Assembly (NCBI GenBank): GCA_018715805.1
Contig: DVKX01000047.1
Span: 62,001-126,000, forward strand
Direction of reading: 5' to 3'
From: Candidatus Faecousia intestinigallinarum
Lineage (GTDB): Bacteria > Bacillota > Clostridia > Oscillospirales > Oscillospiraceae
DNA: 64,000 bases
In this document: one piece after another, positions 20,329 to 29,453 of the stretch
How positions within the stretch are numbered: position 1 is the first letter of the stretch
Layout of the letters: each line of letters begins with the position of its first letter
The notes under the pieces: generated by a model
Database searches by the model: none
Seen by the model: the letters and a program-made list of their open reading frames with translations, nothing else
Told to the model about the DNA's origin: nothing
Made by a program: the position numbers and the translations under genes

Positions 20329-21477
20329 TCAAAGACTCCTTGTATACAATTCATAGGGTTTCTTTCTCTCCCGGAAGGCTGCCGATTCCCGGGCATACCG
20401 GTTCAGGATCGTTTCCAGCTCCCAGTGGGGATCTTCCAGTTCCCGGTGCCCCGCCAGGAGCGAGAGAAAGGGTTTCCCGTCCGGCCGCACCGGGTCCAGG
20501 AAGCGGAAGTCCGCCGGATACATCCGCCGCAGCAGATCCAGCAGGCGCATTCCCAGCGCCACCGGCTCCAGCGCCCCCTCCTCCACGATATGCAGATGGA
20601 CGCCCCCGCACAGCGTCCCCTGGTGCTTGGAGGCGGTGGGGGTAAAATACACGGGCGTGGCCAGCACCCCTGGGCAGCCCAGGCCGTTGAACGCCCTGGC
20701 AAAGTCCTCCGCCCGGATAAAGGGCGCGCCGATGATGGCGAAGGGGTCCGCCGTGCCCCGCCCCTCCGAGCAGTTGGTGCCCTCGATCAGGCAGGTGCCA
20801 GGATAGAGCAGCGCCGTCTCATAGCGGGGGATCCCTAAACTGGGCATGACCCAGGGCAGGCCCCAGTCCCGGAAGGTCATCTCCCGGGTAAGTCCGGCGC
20901 AGGGCACGATGGTCAGATCGCAGCCCGCCCCCAGCTCCGCGTTCATCATGCCCGCCAGCTCGCCGCAGGTGAGCCCATAGCAAACCGGCATGGGGTAGCC
21001 CCCCACAAAGCTGGCCGTTTCCTCCCGAAGGAGCCCCCCGGCCACACGCTCCCCCAGGGGGTTGGGGCGGTCCAGCACCACCAGCTTTTTCCCCGCCCGG
21101 GCGCAGTCCTCGACGCAGTAGCGCAGGGTGGTGAGGAAGGTGTAATACCGGCAGCCCACATCGGCGATGTCATAGACCAGGGTGTCGAATTTCGTCAAGG
21201 TTTCCGCCGTCAAGCGCTTGGAATCCTTGGTATACAGGCTGCGCACCGGCAGGCCGCTCTCCTGATCCATGGAATCGGAAAACAACGCCCCCGCCGCCTT
21301 GTCACCCCGGACGCCATGCTCCGGCGCCAGCAGCAGCACCAAATCGCAGCAATCCTTTAATACATCTATGGTAGCGCGGTTATCCCGGGTACGCCCAGAG
21401 GGAGCGGTAACCAGCGCCACCCGGCCGGAGAAGGCCTGGGCAAATTCCGATACCCGGTCTGCGCCAAACAAAATCAT
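20329..21477 (-). CDS. namZ: DUF1343 exo-beta-N-acetylmuramidase NamZ-like
   Basis: DUF1343/YbbC pattern (LLLAPEHGVRGDKAAG, DTLVYDIADVGCRYYTFLTTL, LDRPNPLG, YPGTCLIEGTNCSEGRGTADPF). Confidence 0.88.
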   Translation of the reverse strand: MILFGADRVSEFAQAFSGRVALVTAPSGRTRDNRATIDVLKDCCDLVLLLAPEHGVRGDKAAGALFSDSMDQESGLPVRSLYTKDSKRLTAETLTKFDTLVYDIADVGCRYYTFLTTLRYCVEDCARAGKKLVVLDRPNPLGERVAGGLLREETASFVGGYPMPVCYGLTCGELAGMMNAELGAGCDLTIVPCAGLTREMTFRDWGLPWVMPSLGIPRYETALLYPGTCLIEGTNCSEGRGTADPFAIIGAPFIRAEDFARAFNGLGCPGVLATPVYFTPTASKHQGTLCGGVHLHIVEEGALEPVALGMRLLDLLRRMYPADFRFLDPVRPDGKPFLSLLAGHRELEDPHWELETILNRYARESAAFRERKKPYELYTRSL

Positions 21478-21489
21478 GAGAAAACCTCC

Positions 21490-21518
21490 TTGACAATCGG
21501 TATTTCTTGGGATACACT
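21490..21518 (+). promoter_or_regulatory. SigmaA-type promoter for anmK within the 64-bp divergent gap
   Basis: TTGACA-17 bp-TACACT. Confidence 0.65.
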
Positions 21519-21541
21519 GAACAAAAAAGGGGGATACGCTT

Positions 21542-22714
21542 ATGGAACATCCGTTGCAGTCACTTTGGAAGAAGCCCGCCCGGCTGGTGGTGGGGCTGAT
21601 GAGCGGCACCTCCGCCGATGGAGTGGACGCCGCCCTCACCCGCATCACCGGCTGGGGGCTGGATACCCGGGTGGAGCCTCTTGGCTTCCATTTTCTGCCT
21701 TTCTCTCCGGAGACACGGCAGCGCATACTGACCCTGTGCGGCGGGGAGGTCGGCGGCAGCCGGGAAATTTGCCTGATGGCGGTGCACCTGGGCAAATTAT
21801 ACGCCCAGGCCGTGGGAGAACTGCTCCAAAAAACCGGCGCCGCCTCTATCGATCTCATCGGCGTCCACGGACAGACCGTCTACCATATCCCCGAGGAGAC
21901 TCCCTATCTGGGAACTTCCCTCCGGGGAACGCTGCAAATCGGCGACCCCTCCTATCTGGCGGAGGAATTTCGCTGCCCGGTGGTCAGCGATTTCCGCATC
22001 CGGGACATGGCCGCCGGCGGTCTGGGCGCGCCGCTGGTGCCGTACACAGAATTTCTGCTCTACCGCAGCGAGCGGGAGGATGTGGCGCTGCAAAATATCG
22101 GCGGCATCGGCAACATCACTTTTTTGCCCGCCGGAGGGCGGCTGGAGGATGTGGTCGCCTTTGACACCGGCCCGGGGAACATGGTGATGGACGCCCTGGC
22201 CAGCCGCCTGACCCATGGCGAGGCGGCCTACGACGACGGCGGCAGGCTGGCCGCCGCCGGGAAAGTCATCCCAGAGATGCTTGCCTGGATGCTGGAAGAC
22301 CCATATCTTGCCAAGCAGCCGCCCAAAACCACCGGGCGGGAATACTATGGGGCGGAGTATGTGGAGAAGCTCCTGCGCTTTGGCGACTATCCCATGCAGG
22401 ACGTGCTGGCCACCGCCACCCGCTTTACTGCGGAATCCATCGCTCTAAGCCTGCGGCGGTTCGCCCCGCGCCTGCCTGCCCGGCTGGTGGTGGGCGGCGG
22501 CGGCAGCCGGAACCCCACGCTGCTGCGTTTCCTGCAGCAGGCGCTGCCCGCCTGCAAGATCCAGACCCAGGAGGATCTGGGGCTGGACAGCGACGCTAAG
22601 GAGGCTGTAGCCTTTGCTATTCTGGCCAACGAGGCGCTGTTTGCCAGCTGCAACAACGCCCCCGCCGCCACCGGCGCCCGCCACGGCGTGGTGATGGGTC
22701 GCATCAATCTATGA
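21542..22714 (+). CDS. anmK: Anhydro-N-acetylmuramic acid kinase
   Basis: VGLMSGTSADGVDAALTRI, GVHGQTVYHIP, LQNIGGIGNITFLP, FDTGPGNMVMD. Confidence 0.95.
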   Translation: MEHPLQSLWKKPARLVVGLMSGTSADGVDAALTRITGWGLDTRVEPLGFHFLPFSPETRQRILTLCGGEVGGSREICLMAVHLGKLYAQAVGELLQKTGAASIDLIGVHGQTVYHIPEETPYLGTSLRGTLQIGDPSYLAEEFRCPVVSDFRIRDMAAGGLGAPLVPYTEFLLYRSEREDVALQNIGGIGNITFLPAGGRLEDVVAFDTGPGNMVMDALASRLTHGEAAYDDGGRLAAAGKVIPEMLAWMLEDPYLAKQPPKTTGREYYGAEYVEKLLRFGDYPMQDVLATATRFTAESIALSLRRFAPRLPARLVVGGGGSRNPTLLRFLQQALPACKIQTQEDLGLDSDAKEAVAFAILANEALFASCNNAPAATGARHGVVMGRINL

Positions 22715-22719
22715 ATTCC

Positions 22720-23481
22720 TTACCCCCGCGGCGAAACTGCCGCGGGGACTTTTTCACCGAAATGGTAAGCAAAACAATCCTCCAACGAGCGATCCCAAAA
22801 ATCCCAGCTATGGCCGCCGGGGCGGTGGTCGAAGCGGTATACTGCCCCCTTGGCCGCCAGTTTTTCCGCGAAAGCGCAGTTCATGGGATAGAGCCTATCC
22901 TGCTCGCCGCAGGAAAGGTAAATAGGAGGCAGGTTTTCCGCCCGCGCCAGCAGCGACGCCAGGTCGTTTTCCGGAGCCACCTCCTGCGCTCCGCCAAAGA
23001 GACCCACCACCTCCCTGTCCCGCAGGGAGCCGCCGGTCTTGAAGATCTCCGCATCTGTGACGCCGGAGAAGCTGCCCACCCCGGCGAACCGCTCCGGGTA
23101 GTTCAGGGCGCACTTCAGCGCGCCGTAACCGCCCATGGAAAGACCCATCACATAGTTCTTTTCCCGCTCCAGGCTCAGGCCAAAGAAGCGGTGCATGGCC
23201 TGGGGCAGCTCCTGGGAAACATAGGTGAAATAGTTCAGGCCGTAGGCGCAGTCCGCGTAGAAGCTGCGCTGCACCTCCGGGATCACCAGGGCAATGCCCC
23301 GCTCCCGGGCGTACCGCTCACAGGCAGAGAATCGCGTCCAGCCCGTGCAGTTGTCGCTGAGGCCGTGGAACAAGTATACTACCTTCGCCTGAGCCATGTC
23401 CCCCTCGTCGGGGAGCACCACTTGCAGGCTGGTGCACATCTCCAGCGCCCTGGAAGAAAACTCCATTCGTAAAAATGCCAT
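22720..23481 (-). CDS. Esterase-D-type alpha/beta hydrolase (putative carbohydrate acetylesterase)
   Basis: YLFHGLSDNCTGWTR, nucleophile elbow GLSMGGYGAL, catalytic His GGHSWDFW. Confidence 0.82.
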   Translation of the reverse strand: MAFLRMEFSSRALEMCTSLQVVLPDEGDMAQAKVVYLFHGLSDNCTGWTRFSACERYARERGIALVIPEVQRSFYADCAYGLNYFTYVSQELPQAMHRFFGLSLEREKNYVMGLSMGGYGALKCALNYPERFAGVGSFSGVTDAEIFKTGGSLRDREVVGLFGGAQEVAPENDLASLLARAENLPPIYLSCGEQDRLYPMNCAFAEKLAAKGAVYRFDHRPGGHSWDFWDRSLEDCFAYHFGEKVPAAVSPRG

Positions 23482-23482
23482 A

Positions 23483-24379
23483 TTAGCCCTCCAGCGCCTT
23501 GGCCACCCTGCCGTCCGCCTTGGCCAGCAGCGCTTTGGCCTGCTCTGCGTCTACGTGGCACAGAATCATCACAATGGCGATTTTAGGACGGTAGCCGCAG
23601 GCCTCCAACGCGGCAACGGCGGCAGCTTCCTCACACTCCGTGGCGGAGCAGACGATGGTGACGCACCGGCGCACCAGCTTCTCGTTGGAGGGCTTCACAT
23701 CCACCATCAGATTGCCGTACACCTTGCCCAGCTTGATCATCGCCCCAGTGGAGAGCATATTCAGCACCATTTTCTGGGCGGTGCCGCTCTTCATCCGGGT
23801 GGAGCCGGTGACCACCTCCGGGCCGGGAGCGGGAGAAATGGCGATGTCCGCCGCCTGGTGTATCTGGGAACCGGGGCAGCAGGTCACGGCGATCACCGGC
23901 GCGCCCAGCCCCTTGGCGTATTCCATGGCTCCCAGCACATAGGGGGTTCGGCCGCTGGCGGCAATGCCCACCAGCACATCCTTACTGGAAAAGGAAATCC
24001 CCTCCAGATCCTGCTTCCCAAGTTCCCGGTCGTCCTCCGCGCCCTCCACTGCCTTGAAAATGGCGGGATAGCCCCCGGCAATCAGCCCCTGTACCATCTC
24101 CGGGTCTGTGGAATAGGTGGGCGGGCACTCTACTGCGTCCAAAATACCCAGCCGCCCGGACGTGCCGCAGCCGGAATAGATCAGCCGTCCGCCCTGCTGC
24201 AGCTTCTCTGCAATCACATCGATGGCGGCGGCGATCTGCTCCGCCACCGCTCCCACAGCCTCCGCCACCCGGTGATCCTCCCGGTTGATGAGCCGCACCA
24301 TGTCCAGGGTGGGCAGCGTATCAATGTGCATGGTATTGGGGTTACGCTGCTCGGTGGCGATGGACTTCAGTTCTACCAT
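23483..24379 (-). CDS. murQ: N-acetylmuramic acid 6-phosphate etherase
   Basis: SIS-domain etherase: IYSGCGTSGRLGILDAVECPPTY, STRMKSGTAQKMVLNMLST. Confidence 0.95.
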   Translation of the reverse strand: MVELKSIATEQRNPNTMHIDTLPTLDMVRLINREDHRVAEAVGAVAEQIAAAIDVIAEKLQQGGRLIYSGCGTSGRLGILDAVECPPTYSTDPEMVQGLIAGGYPAIFKAVEGAEDDRELGKQDLEGISFSSKDVLVGIAASGRTPYVLGAMEYAKGLGAPVIAVTCCPGSQIHQAADIAISPAPGPEVVTGSTRMKSGTAQKMVLNMLSTGAMIKLGKVYGNLMVDVKPSNEKLVRRCVTIVCSATECEEAAAVAALEACGYRPKIAIVMILCHVDAEQAKALLAKADGRVAKALEG

Positions 24380-24380
24380 A

Positions 24381-25088
24381 TCAGATTTCCTCCATATCGT
24401 ACACCAGTTTATACTGCTCCTTGGGCAGCATGAAGCACTCGCAGTAGCCCTTCCGTCCCTGGATGCCCCGCAGCCGCTTCAGATGGGAATAGTATTCCTT
24501 ATAGGGAAAGCTGGCGGAGTGAACGGCAAACCAGTGATGGTCAATGGCCTTCTCCCAGAGGGCATAGCCATCGGATACGTCCAGGTATACATAAGGGGTG
24601 AAGCCCGGGGCGTCTTCCCAGTTTTCCGCAAAATAGAGGTGCCGGGCAAAATGCCGGGGCAGCTCTCGCTGGAAGCCCTCAATGGCCGCGTAGAACCAAG
24701 CGTCCAGCACAATCCGGTGACAGGCCTCGTGATCCTTGTGCATACTCTGGGCATGGTGGGTGACGATGATGTCCGGCTTTACCCTGCGGATAACGTCGCA
24801 CACGGCGAAACGCACCGCATCGTTGTCCGGCAGCAGACCGTCCACATAGTCCAGCACATAGGCCTCGCCGCCCAATTCCCGAGCGAAAGCTTCCGCCTCC
24901 GCCACCTTGCTCCGGCGGTATTCGGCAATGTCCGCCCCGGCGGGGGCGCCCTTCTCCCCGGCGGTAAGGGCAAGGGTGACCGCCTTACCCCCGTGGACGG
25001 CGCAGGTGGCCAGCAGCGCCCCGGCGGTAAGCTCCGCGTCGCCGATATGCGCGCCGATGGCCAGCACGGTGTGTCGTTTGTGTTCCAT
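24381..25088 (-). CDS. PIG-L/LmbE family deacetylase
   Basis: AIGAHIGDAELTAGA (HxGD-type variant of HPDD), ALTAGEKG, IIVTHHAQSMHKDHEA. Confidence 0.85.
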   Translation of the reverse strand: MEHKRHTVLAIGAHIGDAELTAGALLATCAVHGGKAVTLALTAGEKGAPAGADIAEYRRSKVAEAEAFARELGGEAYVLDYVDGLLPDNDAVRFAVCDVIRRVKPDIIVTHHAQSMHKDHEACHRIVLDAWFYAAIEGFQRELPRHFARHLYFAENWEDAPGFTPYVYLDVSDGYALWEKAIDHHWFAVHSASFPYKEYYSHLKRLRGIQGRKGYCECFMLPKEQYKLVYDMEEI

Positions 25089-25090
25089 AA

Positions 25091-26056
25091 TCAAATCTCC
25101 TTCAGCATAACGCCAAATCTTCTCACAATGGTAAAACCAGCGCCCAGATAAATCTTCTGCGCAGGATTCTCTTCCCCAGTGAACAGGGACATATACTTCG
25201 CGCCCGCCGCCTTCTCCTGCCGGCAGAGCCGGTAGAAAAGCAGACTGCCCAGACCATGGCGTTCGAACTGCGGTGCAACGCCAATGCCTGCAAAGTAGCC
25301 CCGCCCGGTCGCCTCCGGGTAGATGGGGCCGGTAAAGCCCGCTACGGTATCGCCGCAAAGTCCCACCAGCAACTCCATGCCCGTCTCCCCCGCCATGGTA
25401 ATTTCCGAGATCCACATGGGGTTTTCCAGAGCCTCCAGCATTTCCCGCAGGCCGTGGTGCTTTTTGGGGTCATAGGGGGCGACGGTATAGCCCTCCTGCG
25501 CCATTTTTTCCGCCTTTTTCTCCACCCAGGCAGGCGTTTCGTACTGCGCCAAGTCCAGGTGCATGGCCATTTCCCCGGCAGCCTCCCGGTAGCCCAAGTC
25601 CAGCATTCTGCCGTAGAGCGGCAAATCCCGGGCTATGCCGGGGGCGTTGTTGTGCTGGTGCCCCGGCGTACCGGGAAGAATCCAAGGCAGACGGATGGGG
25701 TTGAAGAACGTCACTGCGCTGCAGCTTCTGCCCGCCCGGCGAAAAGCGTCCTCCAGCGCCGAGAGCAGAGCGGCGGTATTCTCCTGCGTATCATAGTCCT
25801 CGGACAGGAGCAGGCAGCTCACATAGCCCCGCACATCCCCCCGGGGAATGTGATCCCCGGTACAGCCGTTGACAAAGCCCACCGCCTTTCCTTCCTCCTC
25901 CAGAACAAAGGTGAATTCCGGGGAAAAGTCCGGGTGCTCCAGCAGCAATTCCCGGAATTTTTTCTCCTCCAGGGGGGCATAGCCCATGGAAACGCCCGCG
26001 CTGTTCCACAGCCGCAGCAGCGCGGCGCCGTCCTGGGGCAAATAATTTCGGATCAT
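25091..26056 (-). CDS. GNAT family N-acetyltransferase
   Basis: YFAGIGVAPQFERHGLGSLLFYRL acetyl-CoA-binding motif; about 320 aa, suggests two GNAT-like halves. Confidence 0.75.
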   Translation of the reverse strand: MIRNYLPQDGAALLRLWNSAGVSMGYAPLEEKKFRELLLEHPDFSPEFTFVLEEEGKAVGFVNGCTGDHIPRGDVRGYVSCLLLSEDYDTQENTAALLSALEDAFRRAGRSCSAVTFFNPIRLPWILPGTPGHQHNNAPGIARDLPLYGRMLDLGYREAAGEMAMHLDLAQYETPAWVEKKAEKMAQEGYTVAPYDPKKHHGLREMLEALENPMWISEITMAGETGMELLVGLCGDTVAGFTGPIYPEATGRGYFAGIGVAPQFERHGLGSLLFYRLCRQEKAAGAKYMSLFTGEENPAQKIYLGAGFTIVRRFGVMLKEI

Positions 26057-26116
26057 AATTTCCTCCTTGCATACAAGCAGCCCCCACCGGTAAGTGGAGG
26101 CTGCAAAAAAGCGGCG

Positions 26117-26986
26117 TCAGCCCTTGACGGCTCCGATGGTAACGCCCTCCATAAAGTACTTCTGCAACGTGAAGAACAGAATGAACATAGGCAGCGCCGA
26201 AAGTGTTGCGCCTGCCATCATGGGCGCAAAAAGCGTCTCGTTGGCAAACTTAAACTGCTTCAGACCCACCTGGATGGTGTACATAGCCGGATCGCTGGTC
26301 ACCAGGAACGGCCAGAAGAAATTGTTCCAGGAGGACATGAATGTGTTAATAGCCATCACCGCCAGCACCGTCTTGCTCAAAGGCAGGACAATTTTCAGGA
26401 AAATCTGCATTTGGTTGCAGCCTTCCATCTTGGCGCTTTCGATCAGCGGCGTGGGCAATCCCGAGAAGAACTGTTTGCACAGGAAAATATTGTAAGCGGT
26501 ACATATGCTGGGCAGAATCATGGCCGCATAGGTATTGGTCATCTTAAATTCCTTCACGACCAGGATGTACAGCGGCACCTGGGTCACCTGGTAGGGGATC
26601 ATCATGGCCACCAGGATCAGGCCGAAAAGGAATGTACTGCCCTTAAAACGAATCTTTGCAAAGGCATAGCCTGCCATGGAGGCAAACACCACATTACCCA
26701 GGACGGTAAACACTGCCACCACCACGCTGTTCCAGATCCAGCGCACGGTGTGCTCGTTGAAGTCGAAGAACGCCTGGTAGGACTCCAGCGTCCAGCGGCT
26801 TGGGAAGATGGAGCGCATATTGCCCGCCGTTTTCACATTGGGACCGAAGCTGGAAAGGATCATGTACACAATGGGAAACAGCGTCGCCACCGCCAGCAGC
26901 ACCAGAATGATGGTGACGATGGTATTGCGCAGGTGCAGCACCGCTTTGTTGTCCAGGTGCTGGGAGTAAAGACCGGTTGTCGCCAT
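26117..26986 (-). CDS. Carbohydrate ABC transporter permease (MalG/LacG type)
   Basis: ESAKMEGCNQMQIFLKIVLPLSKTVLAVMAI (EAA motif), SWNNFFWPFLV. Confidence 0.92.
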   Translation of the reverse strand: MATTGLYSQHLDNKAVLHLRNTIVTIILVLLAVATLFPIVYMILSSFGPNVKTAGNMRSIFPSRWTLESYQAFFDFNEHTVRWIWNSVVVAVFTVLGNVVFASMAGYAFAKIRFKGSTFLFGLILVAMMIPYQVTQVPLYILVVKEFKMTNTYAAMILPSICTAYNIFLCKQFFSGLPTPLIESAKMEGCNQMQIFLKIVLPLSKTVLAVMAINTFMSSWNNFFWPFLVTSDPAMYTIQVGLKQFKFANETLFAPMMAGATLSALPMFILFFTLQKYFMEGVTIGAVKG

Positions 26987-26998
26987 AACGCTACCTCC

Positions 26999-27922
26999 TT
27001 AATATTCCACGTCCACGCCCATCAGCTTGAACTGGAACAGCGAGACGAAAGCAATGACGATGGTGAGCAAAATGGCCTGGGCGCAGGCTAAGCCGTACTT
27101 GGCGTAGACAAAGGCATTGTTGTAAATCAGCAGGCCGATCATAGTGGTGGAGTTATCCGGTCCGCCGCCGGTCATCATGTAGGCGTTCATGAATACCTGG
27201 AAAGAACCGATCACGCCCGTGACCAGCAGGAACAGCGTGGTAGGCTTCACCAGCGGCCAGACGATGCTCCGCACCTTCTGGAAGAAAGTGGCGCCGTCCA
27301 GCTCGGCGGCCTCGAAGTAGCTGTTGTCAATGCCGTGCAGTGCGGCCATATAGGTGATAATATTGACGCCGTGGCCGGAAAGCAGCGCCATAATCATCAA
27401 CGAGAGCATAGACGTTTTTGTTGAAGACAGCCAGTTCTGGGTGGGAATATGGAGAAACGTCAAAAGCTGGTTGAACAGGCCGTCGGGAGAGGAGTCATAG
27501 ATCCACAGCCACACCACAGACAGCGCCACGCCGGAGGCAACGCCGGGCAGATAATAGAGCGCCTTAAAAACGGACTGGGTTTTCTTTTTGAACGGCAGGA
27601 TCATGACCGCAATGGCAAAGGCCAGCAGCAGCGACAGGGGCACCACCACTACGGTATAGAGCAGCGTGTTCCAGGCTGCCTTATAAAACAGATTCCGCTT
27701 GGAGAATTCCAGCGTTTCCGCGTAATTCTGCAGGCCTACAAATTCTGAGCCGAAAGGCTTGTACTCAAAGAAGCTGGTATAAACCGCACTGATCACAGGA
27801 TACAGGGTAAATACGCAGAAAATGATCATTGCCGCCGCAATAAAAAGGTATCCCCACAGATCCTCGTTATTGAATCTGAATTTTCTGCGTGGTTTTAGCC
27901 GAGGGGCCGTGGTTTTCTTCAT
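26999..27922 (-). CDS. Carbohydrate ABC transporter permease (MalF/LacF type)
   Basis: EAAELDGATFFQKVRSIVWPLVKPTTLFLLVTGVIGSFQVF; paired with second permease. Confidence 0.92.
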   Translation of the reverse strand: MKKTTAPRLKPRRKFRFNNEDLWGYLFIAAAMIIFCVFTLYPVISAVYTSFFEYKPFGSEFVGLQNYAETLEFSKRNLFYKAAWNTLLYTVVVVPLSLLLAFAIAVMILPFKKKTQSVFKALYYLPGVASGVALSVVWLWIYDSSPDGLFNQLLTFLHIPTQNWLSSTKTSMLSLMIMALLSGHGVNIITYMAALHGIDNSYFEAAELDGATFFQKVRSIVWPLVKPTTLFLLVTGVIGSFQVFMNAYMMTGGGPDNSTTMIGLLIYNNAFVYAKYGLACAQAILLTIVIAFVSLFQFKLMGVDVEY

Positions 27923-27948
27923 AGCGATCCTCCCTGAATAATAAGATA

Positions 27949-27972
27949 CCCACCCCACCGAGGTGGGGTGGG
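27949..27972 (-). promoter_or_regulatory. Intercistronic hairpin between solute-binding protein and permease genes
   Basis: CCCACCCCACC-ga-GGTGGGGTGGG. Confidence 0.6.
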
Positions 27973-27986
27973 CGCAAGGGTTTTGA

Positions 27987-29429
27987 TTATCCGAGTCTGC
28001 CGGTGACGCAGTTCTCTTCGCCAAAGGCGTCGATACCCGCTTCCACGATCTCCTGGTAGACCTCTTCCGCAGTGGTCTCACCAGCCAGCAGCAGCTGGAA
28101 CTTAGGCACGATTACTTCGTTCATCAGGCTCTGGGCAGTGGCGGTCATTTCCGCAGTAACGCCGGAAGGAGGCGCTACCACCAGGCTCATGCAGCGGCTG
28201 GCAGTATCCAGGTTGGCCTGGTCGCGGCCTTCCTCCAGAACCAGCGCATCCCGGCCGGTCTGGCACACAGGATCCAGGTAAAGCTCATTCATGCAGGCGG
28301 CGATCCGCTCGCCGGAGCAGATGTAATCCATGAACAGCATCACGTTGGCCAAGTGCTCGTCGGTGGTATTGTTGTTGCGCATGGCGATCAGGCCGTCCAC
28401 CGTGCCGTAGCAGGCTTCCGCCGCACCGTCAATGGTGGGGGAGGGCAGGAATACATAGTCCATTTTCATGGAGCCTTCCACCGCGGTGCCGTCGTTGGCA
28501 TCCAGGGCGGCGTTGTTGGTCTTGAAGTTGCTCTCGAACAGAGGCATGGCCTTGCCGAAGATCATGGCGTTGCCGGTCTGGCACATTACCATACGCTGAC
28601 CAGCTTCCACCGCGTAGTTGGGCATATAGCCGGACTGGGTCATTTCCTCAATGGCTTTCAGCAGGCTGAGCATATTCTCGGAGGTGAAGACGTACTTCAT
28701 ATCCTCGGTGAAGGTATTGCCCAAGCCGGCGCCTGCGCCAAAGATGTACATCATGTCGGAAGCGGTGACGCCGGAGTTGGCGAACACGAAGCCGAAGGTA
28801 TTCTCGGTGGTGCCGTTCTTAATGATCTCCAGGAACTCCTCATAGGTCCAGCCTTCCTGCTGGATCTTGGCCACGTCCGCGCCGGCAGCTTCCAGCATTT
28901 CCTTGTTGGCGCCCAGCGCCTGAATGGTCAGGTACAGGGGCAGGCCGTACACGGTGTTGTCCAGGGTCATGTAGTTCAGGGCGTTGGTGTCATAGTCTGC
29001 CAGACGCTCGGCGGACAGATACTTGGACACATCCACAACTACGCCCATATCCACGTAGGTACCGATGGCATTGGAGGAGACTTCCGCAATATCGGGAGCC
29101 TCGCCGGCCTGCGCCATGGTGGACAGCTTATCGTTGTGATCGCCCCAGGAGGTCTCGATGATCTCCACAGTGAGGTTGGGGTACAGGTTATGGAAGTCCT
29201 CCGCCCAGACCTTCAGGTTGGCAATATAGTTGCCGGTAACGGGGGGCGCCATAATGACAATGGTGTCGGGTTCGGCATTAGCGCCGGGTTCCGTGTTGGT
29301 GCTGGGTTCCGTGCTGGTGCCAGGCTCGGTGTTGGAGCCTCCGGTGGGCTGCGTCTCCGCAGGAGCGCAGGCCGCGAACAGGCAGCCGACCATCGCCAGG
29401 CACAATAGCAAAGCAATAATCTTTTTCAT
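27987..29429 (-). CDS. Extracellular sugar-binding lipoprotein of ABC transporter
   Basis: Lipobox CLFAACAP; solute-binding protein family 1 pattern; operonic with two permeases. Confidence 0.92.
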   Translation of the reverse strand: MKKIIALLLCLAMVGCLFAACAPAETQPTGGSNTEPGTSTEPSTNTEPGANAEPDTIVIMAPPVTGNYIANLKVWAEDFHNLYPNLTVEIIETSWGDHNDKLSTMAQAGEAPDIAEVSSNAIGTYVDMGVVVDVSKYLSAERLADYDTNALNYMTLDNTVYGLPLYLTIQALGANKEMLEAAGADVAKIQQEGWTYEEFLEIIKNGTTENTFGFVFANSGVTASDMMYIFGAGAGLGNTFTEDMKYVFTSENMLSLLKAIEEMTQSGYMPNYAVEAGQRMVMCQTGNAMIFGKAMPLFESNFKTNNAALDANDGTAVEGSMKMDYVFLPSPTIDGAAEACYGTVDGLIAMRNNNTTDEHLANVMLFMDYICSGERIAACMNELYLDPVCQTGRDALVLEEGRDQANLDTASRCMSLVVAPPSGVTAEMTATAQSLMNEVIVPKFQLLLAGETTAEEVYQEIVEAGIDAFGEENCVTGRLG

Positions 29430-29453
29430 TTCTTTTTCCTCCAAATGGTATTT

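Noticed and set aside
18369-20645. 758-aa plus-strand ORF
   Set aside because: Antisense to the GH3 glycosidase and kinase; no recognisable domain.
25256-27091. 611-aa plus-strand ORF
   Set aside because: Antisense to GNAT and ABC permease genes.
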